A stretch of 64,000 nucleotides of DNA from Carposina sasakii (taxonomy: Eukaryota; Arthropoda; Insecta; Lepidoptera; Carposinidae): NCBI GenBank assembly GCA_014607495.2, contig CP053155.1:1426001-1490000 (forward strand), given 5' to 3'. The position numbers and the translations under genes were made by a program. Each line of letters begins with the position of its first letter. Position 1 is the first letter of the stretch. Shown one piece after another: positions 19,493 through 30,240 of this stretch. Under the pieces are notes generated by a model that saw only the letters and a list, made by a program, of their open reading frames with translations, did no database searches and had not been told where the DNA came from.

Positions 19493-21261
19493 ATGTAAAC
19501 GGTCAGTGACAAGTTGCTGTCACATCACCTGAGAGAACTCTCCTTAATCCCTTCGTCGTCATAAAAAGAAAGGAAAGTCCTTATCAGCACAAATACCAAT
19601 AAAATAAAATAAATAAAGAGTTTCTATTTATTTCATTACAATTGTTTAAAGTAAGAAATACAGACAATGAATCCATTATTACACTCTAATAAATGTCCGA
19701 CACCTCCACTAATAACTAAAGACTGTCCGTCCGTATGTAAATACCTTAGCATGTGACATTAGTGTTCTGTACACTGTACGCTAGTGTCCGTACACTATGC
19801 CGGTGTCCGCTGTAATAGAGCCTTCATATAAATTAGACGACCCCTGGGGTCTCAGGGGCTTGGTCCAAGTGAAAAGATAATAACTTTTTAGTGTTAGATT
19901 AAAGATTGTGTTGATGAGAGATTCGCCTTTCTGCAGAGCGGATGGATTTAAATGCTTATAAAAATATAGTTAATTTTATTAGGAACATAGATAGTGTATC
20001 TCACACAAATAAATAAGACTTCTAATCATACAAAACCAATTTGAATCACCTAGCTAGACGTAACTAGTGAACTTTGTTTCACTTTAATCATGTGTCTGTG
20101 ATTTGAAAGATTAGACGTAGTTTTTACTAAAATACGAGTAAATGAACAAGGCCAAAAATTTATATATATTCAATATATGCCCATAAACTATATTGGATCT
20201 CACTATTCTCACCTTACTTACCATATAAGATTGAGGTCAAACGTGGGCTAGCATAGGTACATTAATGTGGCAAAGTAATTATATAGCCCACTAAATGTCC
20301 AAGAAATTTCAAAAAGAAAAGTCAATAACTTGGACCGTACGACAATACTGGAAGTGTTAGGAAATTACAGATAGAATTGTTTTAATAGAAACGGACGGAC
20401 TTTATTGACGGGTCGAGAGAAACGCGCCGTGTGAATGGAACCTTACGGTTTTGATTTATTTGACGGATTTGTTTTTTAATGAGATTTTATATTGAGTTTG
20501 TGGTTATTTTTGACTATTAAACGTTAACATGAATATTTAGAACGACAATCTACTTTATATTATTTACCCGTTTATTTATCTGTTATTAAGAATTTACGGT
20601 TGAATTACAAAACCACATAGGTATAAAGTTACACAGAATTTAAAATTGAAAAACAAAAAGATTTATTAAAAGTTTAATATAAGCAATTTAAAAAATATTA
20701 AGCAATTTTTAGCTTAAACAATGTTTAAATTCTTTTGTAATAACCCGGTAATAATATTAACGATGACATCTTTTTATTTATATTAGGTATCTTATTTTTA
20801 CCTATAAGTATAGATACCTATACTTATTATTTTATTGTTTTGAATAATAGAAACAAATACTCAAGAACTTTATTTACAATTCCATATAAGAAAGATACCA
20901 GTAGGTACTGGAAATACTAAATCTAATCTAAATATTAATGTTTTAGATGTTAGCCCAATAATTAATATTTAGATATGAACAACAATTTAATCACAGCCAA
21001 CGAAGAGCATATTCACAAAAATTGTCCACTAACAAAATATAATACAAAACTGACATAGATAATAAATATTATCTGGATTTATTAGAAGAAAATAGTCAAT
21101 TTAAGAAAAACATATGAAGTATGACGATTGACAGCCTTAATAATTTTTATTATTAGCCACGAAAATCGGCGGATCTTCGATATTTAAATAGTATTTTTCG
21201 ATTATTTTTGGCAATAATACATTGGAAAAAAAATATGTAACAACCGTAAATTATCGAGGAT
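19493..21261. other. No gene seen; AT-rich DNA before insulin-like pair
   Basis: About 1.8 kb without a supported gene or clear repeat, apart from short self-similar GTGTCCGTACACTA-type motifs near 19770-19805 and long AT-rich stretches. Confidence 0.45.
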
Positions 21262-21395
21262 GAGGAGAGGATGAATGAAAGTAGAAAGTAGATGAAGCGA
21301 AAGAGTGTGTCAGGATCGTAGCAAATGGAGATCTGTGATCTCTGTCTACCACTTTCGGGAAAGAGGCGTGATTATTATGTATGTATGTATGTAAA
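21262..21395 (+). mobile_element. LINE 3' end with (TATG)n tail
   Basis: TGTCAGGATCGTAGCAAATG, CTGTCTACCACTTTCGGGAA and AGAGGCGTGATTATTATGTA followed by TATG repeats. The inverse of the same block lies at 63365-63432. It ends about 45 bp past the stop of the minus-strand insulin-like gene. Confidence 0.6.
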
Positions 21396-21438
21396 TTATC
21401 GGTAGTTTTCGACTAAGAACTGGCATATTCCAACAAAT

Positions 21439-21729
21439 CTAATTGCAATAGGACAACAGTTCGTCCACTGTGCACGTCTTTTCACAGCATTCAGCGACAA
21501 TGCCAGGGTAGTTCTTCTTGCCTCGACCACCTAGGATCCTGACCTTGTAAGGAGGCAGCCAATAGTCCACATCTTGGAATGAATTTTGGAAGATCGCTCG
21601 TTTGTTGACCGAATCACAGATGGCGTTGATCGCGTTCGAAAGCTTTCGACCACAGTAATGCTTCCCAGGGGATTCCGCTACGACCGCTGATGCCATCAAA
21701 ATACCGAATAAACTTTGATAAAATAACAT
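21439..21729 (-). CDS. Insulin-like (bombyxin-type) prepropeptide
   Basis: Encodes a secreted insulin-family hormone that would act through the insulin receptor pathway. The frame is open upstream to a TTG at 21786, but I take the ATG at 21729: it gives a good signal peptide (MLFYQSLFGILMASAVVA), has A at -3, and lies downstream of the predicted transcription start. Product 96 residues, intronless. B chain about residues 19-43 with CGRKLSNAINAIC (Cys-x11-Cys); KR after it can mark B/C cleavage. The C peptide contains WLPPYKVRILGG. The A chain has GIVAECCEKTCTVDELLSYC (CC-x3-C-x8-C), all six insulin cysteines present. The C/A dibasic site is KK followed by NYP before GIV, so the A chain may carry a short N-terminal extension. 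Paralogue of the divergent gene at 22529. Which bombyxin subfamily is undecided. Confidence 0.93.
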   Translation of the reverse strand: MLFYQSLFGILMASAVVAESPGKHYCGRKLSNAINAICDSVNKRAIFQNSFQDVDYWLPPYKVRILGGRGKKNYPGIVAECCEKTCTVDELLSYCN

Positions 21730-21793
21730 ATTTATTAGAGCTATTGTCCTGGCCAAGCTAGAATTTTGTCTGAGCTGATATCTCAAACGCGTG

Positions 21794-21802
21794 TATTTAT
21801 AT
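21794..21802 (-). promoter_or_regulatory. TATA box of minus-strand insulin-like gene
   Basis: On the minus strand reads ATATAAATA. An arthropod-type initiator TCAGA with A at 21771 lies 30 nt downstream of the TATA T at 21801, giving a predicted 5' UTR of about 42 nt before the ATG at 21729. Confidence 0.6.
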
Positions 21803-22454
21803 GGGGCTATAATTAATATGCGAATCTGTAATTTGACGTAAGATTTAATGAGACCTGAATACGAGGTCGAATATGTGGAATATTTTTAGTTTAGGTGGGT
21901 GGATGTTAAGGGTTACTTCTTTCAGCCATATACCAATATTTAATTTGGTCTATGAGCCAGTGCGAAAATAGTTAATTAATCGATACTTCTTATTCCGGCC
22001 CTGTTTTTATTTATTTGGGGTCGGCGCAAGATGTACTCTTCGTCTATTCATCCCTATCCACATTCCATCTAGCACTTCTTGGATCTAACTCTTCTTCTAT
22101 AACCATTTACATTCATGCGTATGCATAGGTACATCGCTTTATACCAAGACAAACGGTTACTAGACCGTACTACATTATTAACTATCCATCAGCGATGCTA
22201 CGAGTAGTAATCGATCCTCACTTGTTTTTTTGCGAATAATCTGTCCACCACACAATTACAAGTTTGAATGTTGCTAATATTCCTTAAAACAAACCTACAT
22301 AGAATGGACGACAATTATTCCAACTCAAGACCTACCTTTTCGCAAAGACAAGGGATGGTTATTGTGCAATCAGGTGTACTTAGATGAACTGACATCTCAC
22401 ATACCTGACTAACGATATTGGAAACCTCCAATAAATATTCATGAGCTACCCCAG
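21803..22454. other. Shared 5' region between divergent insulin-like genes
   Basis: About 650 bp between the two TATA boxes. It includes a fragment of a dispersed repeat (TTATTTGGGGTCGGCGCAAG, 22010-22029, related to 55125-55144). No coding region. Any shared enhancer would lie here, but I cannot identify factor sites with confidence. Confidence 0.5.
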
Positions 22455-22461
22455 TATATAA
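22455..22461 (+). promoter_or_regulatory. TATA box of plus-strand insulin-like gene
   Basis: TATATAA, with a TCACA initiator (A at 22486) 31 nt downstream and the ATG at 22529, so a 5' UTR of about 43 nt. The geometry mirrors that of the partner gene. Confidence 0.6.
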
Positions 22462-22528
22462 CGGACTGAAAATCTAGCTTAAATCACACAAAATCTTCTA
22501 GTCATCCAAGAAAGACGTCAAAGGCAAC

Positions 22529-22831
22529 ATGATGGTAAAATCTATTGTACTTCTTCTCCTCACCACCTTGACCCTCGGGGTCTTTGGGGCTACTCCAGCT
22601 CAAGTTTACTGCGGCAGACGTCTGGCGACAGCCCTGGGATATCTTTGCGAGAGTGAGTATAGCAAGCGGTCGGAGTCGGTCAACTTTATCGATGATGATG
22701 ACAGCTGGATGATTCCATCTTCGAAAGCCAGGATCATAAGCGGGGAGAGGAGGAAGAAGTCGTTCCCGGGTGTGGTCGCCGAATGCTGTGACAAACCCTG
22801 CACCATCAATGAATTGATGACTTACTGCTAG
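22529..22831 (+). CDS. Insulin-like (bombyxin-type) prepropeptide
   Basis: Intronless, 100 residues. The start is the first of two adjacent ATGs (AACATGATGG, A at -3). The signal peptide covers about residues 1-23 (MMVKSIVLLLLTTLTLGVFG then ATPA). The B chain carries YCGRRLATALGYLC (Cys-x11-Cys) and ends before a KR pair. The C peptide is acidic (DDDD) and contains SSKARIISGE. A tetrabasic RRKK precedes SFPGVVAECC. The A chain has CCDKPCTINELMTYC (CC-x3-C-x8-C) and ends directly at the final cysteine. Shares with the partner an unusually conserved C-peptide end (W-x2-P-x2-K-x-RI) and the proline before the G-V of the A chain. Head-to-head with 21439-21729, consistent with a bombyxin pair. Expected site of action is the haemolymph after secretion. 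Confidence 0.94.
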   Translation: MMVKSIVLLLLTTLTLGVFGATPAQVYCGRRLATALGYLCESEYSKRSESVNFIDDDDSWMIPSSKARIISGERRKKSFPGVVAECCDKPCTINELMTYC

Positions 22832-23880
22832 ATGTACTGATGATGATTAAGGATTCGATGCAGTTTTTTATTGTTGTAAAGTTTAACAATGTTAATGGTG
22901 GTGTTTTGTTAATTAATAAGTTTAAAAGATGATTGTATTTTGTTTTATTTTTTGTCTTACGTTAACATACAGTTTGGGAAGGAATTTCAATCACAGACAA
23001 AAACCATCATAGTTATTGCAAATGTCTAATTGACTCCAGTCTAATTGTAGGTTAAAGTTCAATATCTAATTGGGTTCACTTGAGTAAATAAGCTCTCATG
23101 TCGAAATTTTCATGGTTAGTTCAAAGGAAATCAAATTATTATTTGCCGAACCATACATTTAATCAATACAAACATAATAATTTACCGGTCCCAAACAAGG
23201 TTTGTCTACAGATACAAATATGTCTGAGACAATAACACTTAATTGATTTTAGGACGTCTCTGTCGTGAATTCAGCAGAGTCGCCATTAGAACTAACTGGT
23301 TTTCAAACAACCATATAACGTTAACTATACTTAAGTATAGGTATACCTTTAACTCTCCGGTTATACGGTTTACGGATGAGGGATTTTGAGCTGCGACAAC
23401 AGTTTTGTGGTGGTTATTATGACGAAACAAACAAAAGTTTGTTATGACGATTTGAACAAGAGTTGGATATAAGTTATAACGTAAGATTTATCAAAAGGTT
23501 AGTGTGTTGTTGAGATTGGGTTTGATAATAGACAAAGACTACCATGTCCATTACACAAAACATTAAAACATTGTGCAGTCATTTTGCTGTTGTCGCGTTA
23601 AACGCATGTTTAAATTTAGTCGCGGTATTGAAATAGCCTACGGTTATTTTTAAAGGTTGTTTAAAGTTAAAAACTCGTTAAACACTACATTTTAAAGCAA
23701 GCAACAGTTAGATTAAGGAAACGACCACAATAAAGTACCTATGACGATGATTCAAGCAGCGTACAAAAGAGTCGCTTTGATTCTTACTGGTAATTTTCCT
23801 TCTAGGCATTCTCATTCGAGATGGTTTTACTTTGCGTCTGTGTTATAAGAATTATTTTTTCAATGGTGTAGCGTATGTAA
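22832..23880. other. No gene seen; 3' flank of insulin-like gene
   Basis: Probably includes the 3' UTR of the insulin-like gene; the nearest AATAAA-like motif is AATAAG at 22915-22920. The rest is AT-rich without a supported gene. Confidence 0.4.
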
Positions 23881-23996
23881 TACTAACTAATATTATAAAT
23901 GTGAAAGCAAGTTTGTTTGTCCTCTTCACGCTTTATTTACTTTATAAATTTTCTTGAAATTTTGCATACATATAGTGAGGAGTACGGAGAAAGATA

Positions 23997-24374
23997 CAGG
24001 GTGTTTTTTTGTGGCCACCTTTAACGAAGGGTACGTACTCTATACATGAAATAAAGTAAGTTTATGCCAAAAAAAATGCTGGGAAAAAAAATTTTTTTTC
24101 GAAAAAAATTTTTAAATTCCTTGATCGTGCGAAATTTATAGTGTCTAGTGTTTATGTTAGTTTTTTATAGACAGATATTAATTATTTTTCGTGAAAAAAT
24201 TGCTACGCGCGTCTATGTGCATTTATGCAGAAAAACGCAGTCTATTTACTCAACTTTGGACCCTAATATTTTGGAAACCAGACACTTCCCAGGTATGCTT
24301 CCATGGAGAAAAATGATCGTGATGATGAGGAGATTCCGTAATTTTCGGGAACGTTGACGACCAAAAATCACCTG
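23997..24374 (+). mobile_element. CAGGGTG-ended MITE, copy d
   Basis: A 378-bp copy with CAGGGTGTTTTTTTG at the left and AAATCACCTG at the right. Preceded by a Helitron-like 5' piece at about 23888-23960 (AATATTATAAATGTGAAAGC). Open frames inside are chance translations of the repeat. Confidence 0.8.
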
Positions 24375-24708
24375 TATAGGCTATATTCTGTAGTCTACTC
24401 GGACGTAGTCGCAGTTAAGGGCTTGAGCGTGATAGCCTTCTTAACAGTTTACCTTTTAGCTTTACTAGTTATTAGTATGTTAATAGCACAAAGCTGTGCC
24501 CTAAAGTCTTTAGCATTTAGCTATAGCATAGAATACGAAGGTGCTAAACTTCAAGCTAACGCGCCGACAAAGCAATAAACCAGTCAAATATATTAATGTG
24601 TGAAAACGTTGAAGATTGCTAAGAAAACGAGGTTCCGTGTATAAATGGTTTGTATGTAATTTTACAGGCAAAATTATATACAAATGTAGTCAAAGAAAAC
24701 GTAGTCTA

Positions 24709-25164
24709 CAGGATATTTTTGGTCGCTGCTTCTACGTTCCCAAAAGTATCTCCTCACATCACGATCATTTTTCTCCATTGGAATCGTATAAAGGATTACG
24801 ATCTGGTTTTGCAAAACGTTTTTTATTTTTTTTATTTGTGGTACTTTTGAATAGAAGTGTGTTTAATATATGGAACAATAATAAAGACGCTTTTTCTGCA
24901 TTGCACAAAAGCGTAGCAGGATTTTTTCACGACAAAATAATCTATTATTAATAATTTGTCTATAAAAAAATCTAACATAATCTACACTAACATTATAAAT
25001 TTCGCACGATCAAGGAATTTAAACCGTTTTTATTGGACCTTCAAAAAAATTTTTTTTTCGACCAAGAATTCTATTTTTTTGGCATAAACTTACTTTATTT
25101 CATGTATAAAAACGACCCTTCGTTAAAGGTGGACAAAGAATTCATAGTTTTTACGAAAACCCTG
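24709..25164 (-). mobile_element. Rearranged CAGGGTG-ended MITE, copy e
   Basis: The ends (CAGGATATTTTTGGTCG and AAAACCCTG) and the block CATCACGATCATTTTTCTCC match the family. The middle (24790-24940) is replaced by ATAAAGGATTACGATCTGGT, then TTTGCAAAACGTTTTTTATT. Related sequence recurs at about 25205-25350 just outside the element, so the region has been locally duplicated and shuffled. Confidence 0.6.
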
Positions 25165-25709
25165 TATGTCGCTGTTCATTCAAAAGGACTAAAAAAAAAT
25201 TAAAAAACGTTTTTATTGCAAAAAAGCAATCGTAATCCTTTATACGATCGGTATTTTGCAATAAAAACGTTTTTATTTTTTTTATTAGTGGTATTTTTGA
25301 ATTGAAGCAGCGACGTGTGTTTAATATATGGAACAATAATAAATCGCCATCACCGCTTTTTGGTGATTGCCAAAAGCGTATAATGCCGCTGACAAAATAA
25401 TCTATGTAAATTATGTATGATAAATCTAGCTCCTAGGAGTATTTTTTTGCATGTAGGTAACTTGAAAAGAAAATGGCCGTGGAAATAATAAAAAAAAAAC
25501 CGGAAAAGGGCTGTAAATCGTGTCGACGCACACACGTTGCTTTCATTGCAGTCCTGACCTTACCCATTAGTACAATCAAACACTTAATTAAACACTTTAC
25601 TACCTCCAACTTAACTGAAACTAATCAGACAACAATTGGCTGTTAAATTTAAAAAGTCGCCTGGTAATGGCCGAGGCCGTAACTCGGGTATGTTTACGAG
25701 TCCTGCATG

Positions 25710-25919
25710 TATCGATAAAACTGATAGCAGTACCTATATATCGATAAAACGCTCGATGGCGTTCACACATCACTAGGCGTGGCGCTAGTAGCAACTGTCT
25801 ACCGGGACATCACTACGAGGTGCGTTAGTTTCGCGTTAGGCCGCAATCCTCGAGTGATGGACGAACTCGAGTTGTAAATATCGATGAAGTGCTCGACTCG
25901 ATAGTTGTAAATATCGATA
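25710..25919. promoter_or_regulatory. Cluster of TATCGATA motifs (DRE-like)
   Basis: TATCGATA at 25710-25717, 25739-25746 and 25912-25919, plus TATCGATG at 25879-25886. In Drosophila this 8-mer is the DREF-binding element of many housekeeping and replication-gene promoters. Three of the four motifs are followed within about 10 bp by GCTCG, so local duplication may also explain the cluster. Confidence 0.35.
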
Positions 25920-26125
25920 AAAGGCTCGTAAACGCGCAGGCACGCTTGTCAGGATCGCACGATTTACTTTTCATGCAGTTGGAATGTAAATTTTTAAATA
26001 AATCTAGGATATGTAAGTGACTAAATAAATAAATGAAATAATAAATAAGTGTATAGACCTAGTATTTATTGCGCAGAATGATTATATGTACTTATTGAGA
26101 AGAAAAGTGACTGATTTTTATACAG

Positions 26126-26226
26126 GTGGTTATGTGTTTAAAAGAATTTTAAAAAAGATGAACGGCCTGGCAGTAGAAGATCCAGAAGTAAAAATATGGC
26201 AGCTGATAAAAAAAATAACTTTTCTA
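26126..26226 (+). CDS. Candidate exon with start codon (unrecognised gene)
   Basis: A possible first coding exon. A splice acceptor-like TTTTTATACAG ends at 26125 and a strong donor GTAAGT starts at 26227. In between, an ATG at 26158 (AAAAAGATGAACG) opens 23 codons, MNGLAVEDPEVKIWQLIKKI followed by TFL, up to the donor in phase 0. The DRE-like cluster lies 240-450 bp upstream, where a non-coding first exon could start. I do not recognise the peptide and found no downstream exon. Reading through the donor meets a stop three codons later. Chance is a real alternative. Confidence 0.25.
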
Positions 26227-26659
26227 GTAAGTATTTAATTAATTTTCTATGTTAGTACTGGATGAAGTGCATACATATGAAATTGATAAACTATTGCTAT
26301 TTTATAGTTCGAGAGCTAAACGAACAAAGCTCTTTATATCGATTGACATCATAAACCTAACCTCAAACAGTTTATAGCCTTCCGGATCGTGTTTAATGTG
26401 CGATCGGCGCCATCTCGTGGACGGAACGTTGAAAGTGAATCGAATCTTCTGTTATTTATTAAGTTCGTTATTATTAGTTAGTTTAGCATTTGAAATATGT
26501 AATAATCTGTAGATGTATTTAATTTAATTATTATTTGTAATTATTTTTACATGCTCAAGGTCGGATAAGCCGTTTATTTTCGTAGAAATATGGCCATCAT
26601 ATAGGCTGTTTTGGCTTAAGGGGTAAATATCTTATAGCAGTTGTATTAATGATCGCTAC

Positions 26660-26823
26660 CAGCCCCCCTAGCAGGAATTGTGAAACACGATATGATAAAC
26701 CGATTAATCGACAATTAGCCTGTGAAAATACGATAAATATAGCCGCATTGTTGAATTTTGTATAGAGACGATACGATATCGTAAGATACGATATCCACGA
26801 TGCGTGGTCATGCTAGGGGGCTG
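26660..26823. mobile_element. Foldback MITE (CCCCCCTAGCATGA family), copy 3
   Basis: Inverted relative to copies 1 and 2. Left end AGCCCCCCTAGCAGGA, right end TCATGCTAGGGGGCT, so both terminal inverted repeats are visible here and define the family. Interior carries ACGATACGATATCGTAAGAT. Confidence 0.75.
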
Positions 26824-27317
26824 GTATCTAATCTTATATCACTATATCAGCTGATAGCGTTAAGTGGATATCTATGTTATCTAGTTCTAAAGGCATCTCA
26901 ATGATTCCATAAATCTTTGAAAAAACCATTCTCATTGGGTTGATCTTTCATTAATATTTTAATGTTGGAATTTTAACAGAGTTTTAAATAACCATTTAAC
27001 TTGACAAAAAATACTACATAGTTATAGTTATCTAGCTATTATATCACTAGTATGTATACTAGTAATTCAATTTAACTGATTAAGTATATACCTATACGTT
27101 TGAAAACAACCCAAATTAATAACACTTCGTAAGTTTTGTGCGTGAAGCCGCTGGCAATCACTAGTTTTACATAATATAGTGGCGCATACCGCGGGGTCTC
27201 GAAGGTGAACTATTAAAGCTCATCTCTTGATCTTCACGAGAAATTATTTATGATCTGTGGTCCAAAGCATAGGCTATAGAGTGCAGAAAGCTCTCTCTAG
27301 AAAGCTCTCCGCTCACT

Positions 27318-27496
27318 CTAAGGCCGAACAGTGGATGTCTACGATTTGCGGAGCGACCGGGAGCGGGCGCGGCTCGTTGCTCGGACGCCGCTGCCATCCG
27401 GTTCCCTTCAATAAGAATCTATGTGTTTATCGTACCGCTCCCGCCCAGCTACCGCCGTCGCCCCGCTAATCGCAGACATCCAGTTTTCGGCCTAAG
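27318..27496. mobile_element. GC-rich foldback element
   Basis: The left arm CTAAGGCCGAACAGTGGATG... pairs with the right arm ...CATCCAGTTTTCGGCCTAAG over about 55 nt with several mismatches (GAGCGACCGGGAGCGG against CCGCTCCCGCC...). The open frame across it is a by-product of the high GC content. Confidence 0.7.
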
Positions 27497-28436
27497 AGAC
27501 AATAGGCCTGTCATAATAAAGCCTTATTATTCTTTATTGTACATACACACAGTCATAAATATTTATAAGTCATATTAGTATACAGGAGAAATGCACAATA
27601 GCGTGTTTATCTCTTTAAGAGATTTCTTCCAGCAAACCAGCTTTGGCTTTGTTTACTAGATCCCGAAGGCGCCCGAATTAAGTTGCTTGATCCACCTTGA
27701 AATTGAGATGAACACGCGAACACGCAATTTTTATCTATATTATTGAATTTGTGCTACTTATATATAAGCGTCGAGTTTGAATAATTGGTAGGGTGTTAGT
27801 AAAACATAAACGACATACGAATAAACATCAGTTGAAAAGAATTTCATCTGAGTACTTCAGTCACCAAAACTCGGATAGTCTCGTCTTATTCCTTAGAGTC
27901 TAAGGCTTAGACCAAGCGAGGCAGCCTGCGGGCGGTATCACACCTCTCGTATCCCGCCATCGCCGGCTCCATCGACAGGCCATTACGTGCTCAATACTTA
28001 GCTGACGTATCCGTGGATAAACTACAAAGGGATATGCTATAACCTACGTAGGTTGGCGATCGCTAATGTAGCACAGACTTTTTTGAGTGCAAATACATTA
28101 AGTCCTGAATCTATTGAGAATGTGCTAATCCTACAACTTTGAGCAGTGAGAAAGAAATGCTTTACTCTTCTTTTTAGGACTCCTATGCTGAATACTAGCG
28201 TGTATGAGAGGAAAGTTTCCTTCCAGTACTTCGCCGGTATTCGCGGGACGCTCACTGCGCTCACTCAGCTTGTGCGTTGTTATTTTAACGTTTAAGCTAC
28301 GTGCACTATCATTAGGGTTTTCGCCCATAATCACCACGCTGGGCAGGCGGGTTTCGAATTGACCACACCTCGGTGCGTAGCATTGGACGCCCTCTGAAAT
28401 CAACCCGTCGTCGTCTGTGCGTCTTAACACCTTTGT

Positions 28437-28990
28437 TATTCACTATGGGTGCGCCCACCACCGGGCCCTACACCCTCCACTGACCCTCGGATCTGATAAC
28501 TCATAATTGCGACAACAGGCACTTGCACTAACTACAATTGCCACGAGAAACCAGACCCGAGCACCTAGCATGCAAGACGATACATTGCACTATTCCGAAA
28601 TAAAAAACTAGATAAATAATCTACATATGTTTCGCCAACAACCGTGGCATCCTCAGGATTATAGAAATTAGTAAATGCATATGCTGAGCTGAGGCCATTT
28701 CACAACATTTAAATGTTTTCATAATATATTTTTTACTGTTTCAATTTTAAATACTAGTGATAAGGAATTAACTAAGTTATTGTTTACCTAATGTTGTGAA
28801 TAAATTTATTTTGATTTGATTTGATTTATAAATGAAATTGTATTAGGCGTTACAATTCGGAAGTTCAAACATTCACTATGGGTGCGCCCACCACCGGGCC
28901 CTACACCCTCCACTTGATTTGATTTGATAAATTAGTAAACCACTAATTATTATGAACCTCTAAAACCCAACACATTACTTCATTCTACTT
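28437..28990 (+). mobile_element. TTCACTATGGGTG repeat, interrupted by a nested insertion
   Basis: Starts CACTATGGGTGCGCCCACCA and matches, in the same order, the minus-strand copy at 37805-38737 (CACCGGGCCC, GACCCTCGGATCTGATAA, GGTGCTCGGGTCT in complement, ACAACCGTGGCATCCTCAGG). An insertion of about 245 bp (near 28680-28925) splits it: AAATTAGTAAA occurs on both sides. The insertion ends in (TTGAT)n-like repeats and contains a second copy of the CACCGGGCCC block. Confidence 0.65.
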
Positions 28991-29700
28991 TGTTATTCGT
29001 CCATGTCCCTCGCCTATCAGTTAGTGAGCAGAGTTATTAGTAGCTTGAAAATAAGTAACCTAGTATTTAGGAGGTATTTTTTGTTTAATCGCTGACTACA
29101 TCAAGATGCAAGGTATTCATTTTCATAGATCAGTGAACGCTTGACCAAAATTGGAAACTCGAACCTTTTAAGGTGGGTTAATTGAGCGTGTAAGTGTTAA
29201 TTATTAAGATATGTCATTAGTAAACAACTGTGTTATACATATGCAGATAAGTAGGTACAGTGCTTAATGGAGATTATATAAAAATAATTATGTTTAAAAA
29301 AAATTGTAAGTTTTAAAACAGGGTTGAAACCGTTGAAACCAACACCATTTTACGATGTATTAGCGGAGGTAGGCTCGCGTTTTGCCACATGGGATATGGT
29401 AAAAAGTAGGTATAGTGCAATTTGCACACCTCTGTCTGCGCACTCTCTATATGGATAATAGTCGTGACTATATGAATGCATTTGCCTACTTACCTATGTA
29501 GCTAATTTTATTATAATTTTGCTTTGCTCCCACAGTACGAATACAAAGCTTAATTTAATATTTTACAACATAAGTGTGCACGAGTGTACCTACGTACAGT
29601 CGCGTTCCAAAATACATATTAATTATCCTCCATTTTGGCTTTGTGGAAATCTGTTTATAATTAGTTCCACTTAGCTCTGGTATTCTTTAAAACATATTAA
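28991..29700. other. No gene seen
   Basis: AT-rich sequence with no supported gene or clearly delimited repeat. Confidence 0.4.
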
Positions 29701-29704
29701 TTGT

Positions 29705-29895
29705 GTTTCCAAAATGGTGTAGCCAAACTGCAGGAACGCGAAAGAGATCCCACAGCCACGTGTAGCCTATCGGCGACAGATGAAAATGATCAATGACAAA
29801 TGCCTGAGAGAACGCTCTTGGGATCCTTAGTCGACTCTTACGACATGCACGGAAGGGGATGCAGCTGATGTATTCTAGTGAAGCCTCGCATCAGC
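29705..29895 (+). repeat. Dispersed repeat (GTCGACTCTTACGAC family), long copy
   Basis: The fullest copy here: AACGCGAAAGAGATCCCACA, GCCTGAGAGAACGCTCT, CCTTAGTCGACTCTTACGAC and GCAGCTGATGTATTCTAGTG. Copies or pieces are at 3490, 18060, 33300, 34235, 41480 and 47020. No terminal repeats or coding frame, so the class is open. Confidence 0.6.
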
Positions 29896-30114
29896 ATAAG
29901 ATCAACCGCTATCTATGCTAAAAAATCAAAGCTTTACCTTTTCAAATAAACATTTCAAATAGGTAGTTCGCTACTTCCTATTCGTTTGTTGACTAAGTCA
30001 CTTTGTACAAATTAGTAATAATATGTAGCTATGTTTCATCTAGAAATGCAAAATATACTTAAAATACTATTGCCCAGTCAGACAAAACAAACCGCGAACG
30101 TCGCCGTCTAGCGT

Positions 30115-30240
30115 AGACTCCGTTTCATAGTATAACGCCTATGCCTTATTTCGGAAGCTAATATTATTTGCGTGCAGTGACACAGAAAATGTAGTCATAC
30201 ACATAGTAACTAGCGCCATCATCCAAAGGAACGGTAAAAG
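30115..30240 (+). repeat. Dispersed repeat (AGTCCGTTTCATAG family)
   Basis: CTCCGTTTCATAGTATAACG, CTATGCCTTATTTCGGA and ACACATAGTAACTAGCGCCA. Further copies lie at 36620, 43228 and 59115. Confidence 0.6.

Noticed and set aside
21730..21786. Upstream extension of the minus-strand insulin-like frame
   Set aside because: It begins at TTG, would bury the signal peptide behind 19 residues, and lies at or upstream of the predicted transcription start. The ATG at 21729 was chosen.
24148..24951. Several overlapping frames
   Set aside because: They are translations of CAGGGTG-type MITE copies d and e. The same frames break in other copies.
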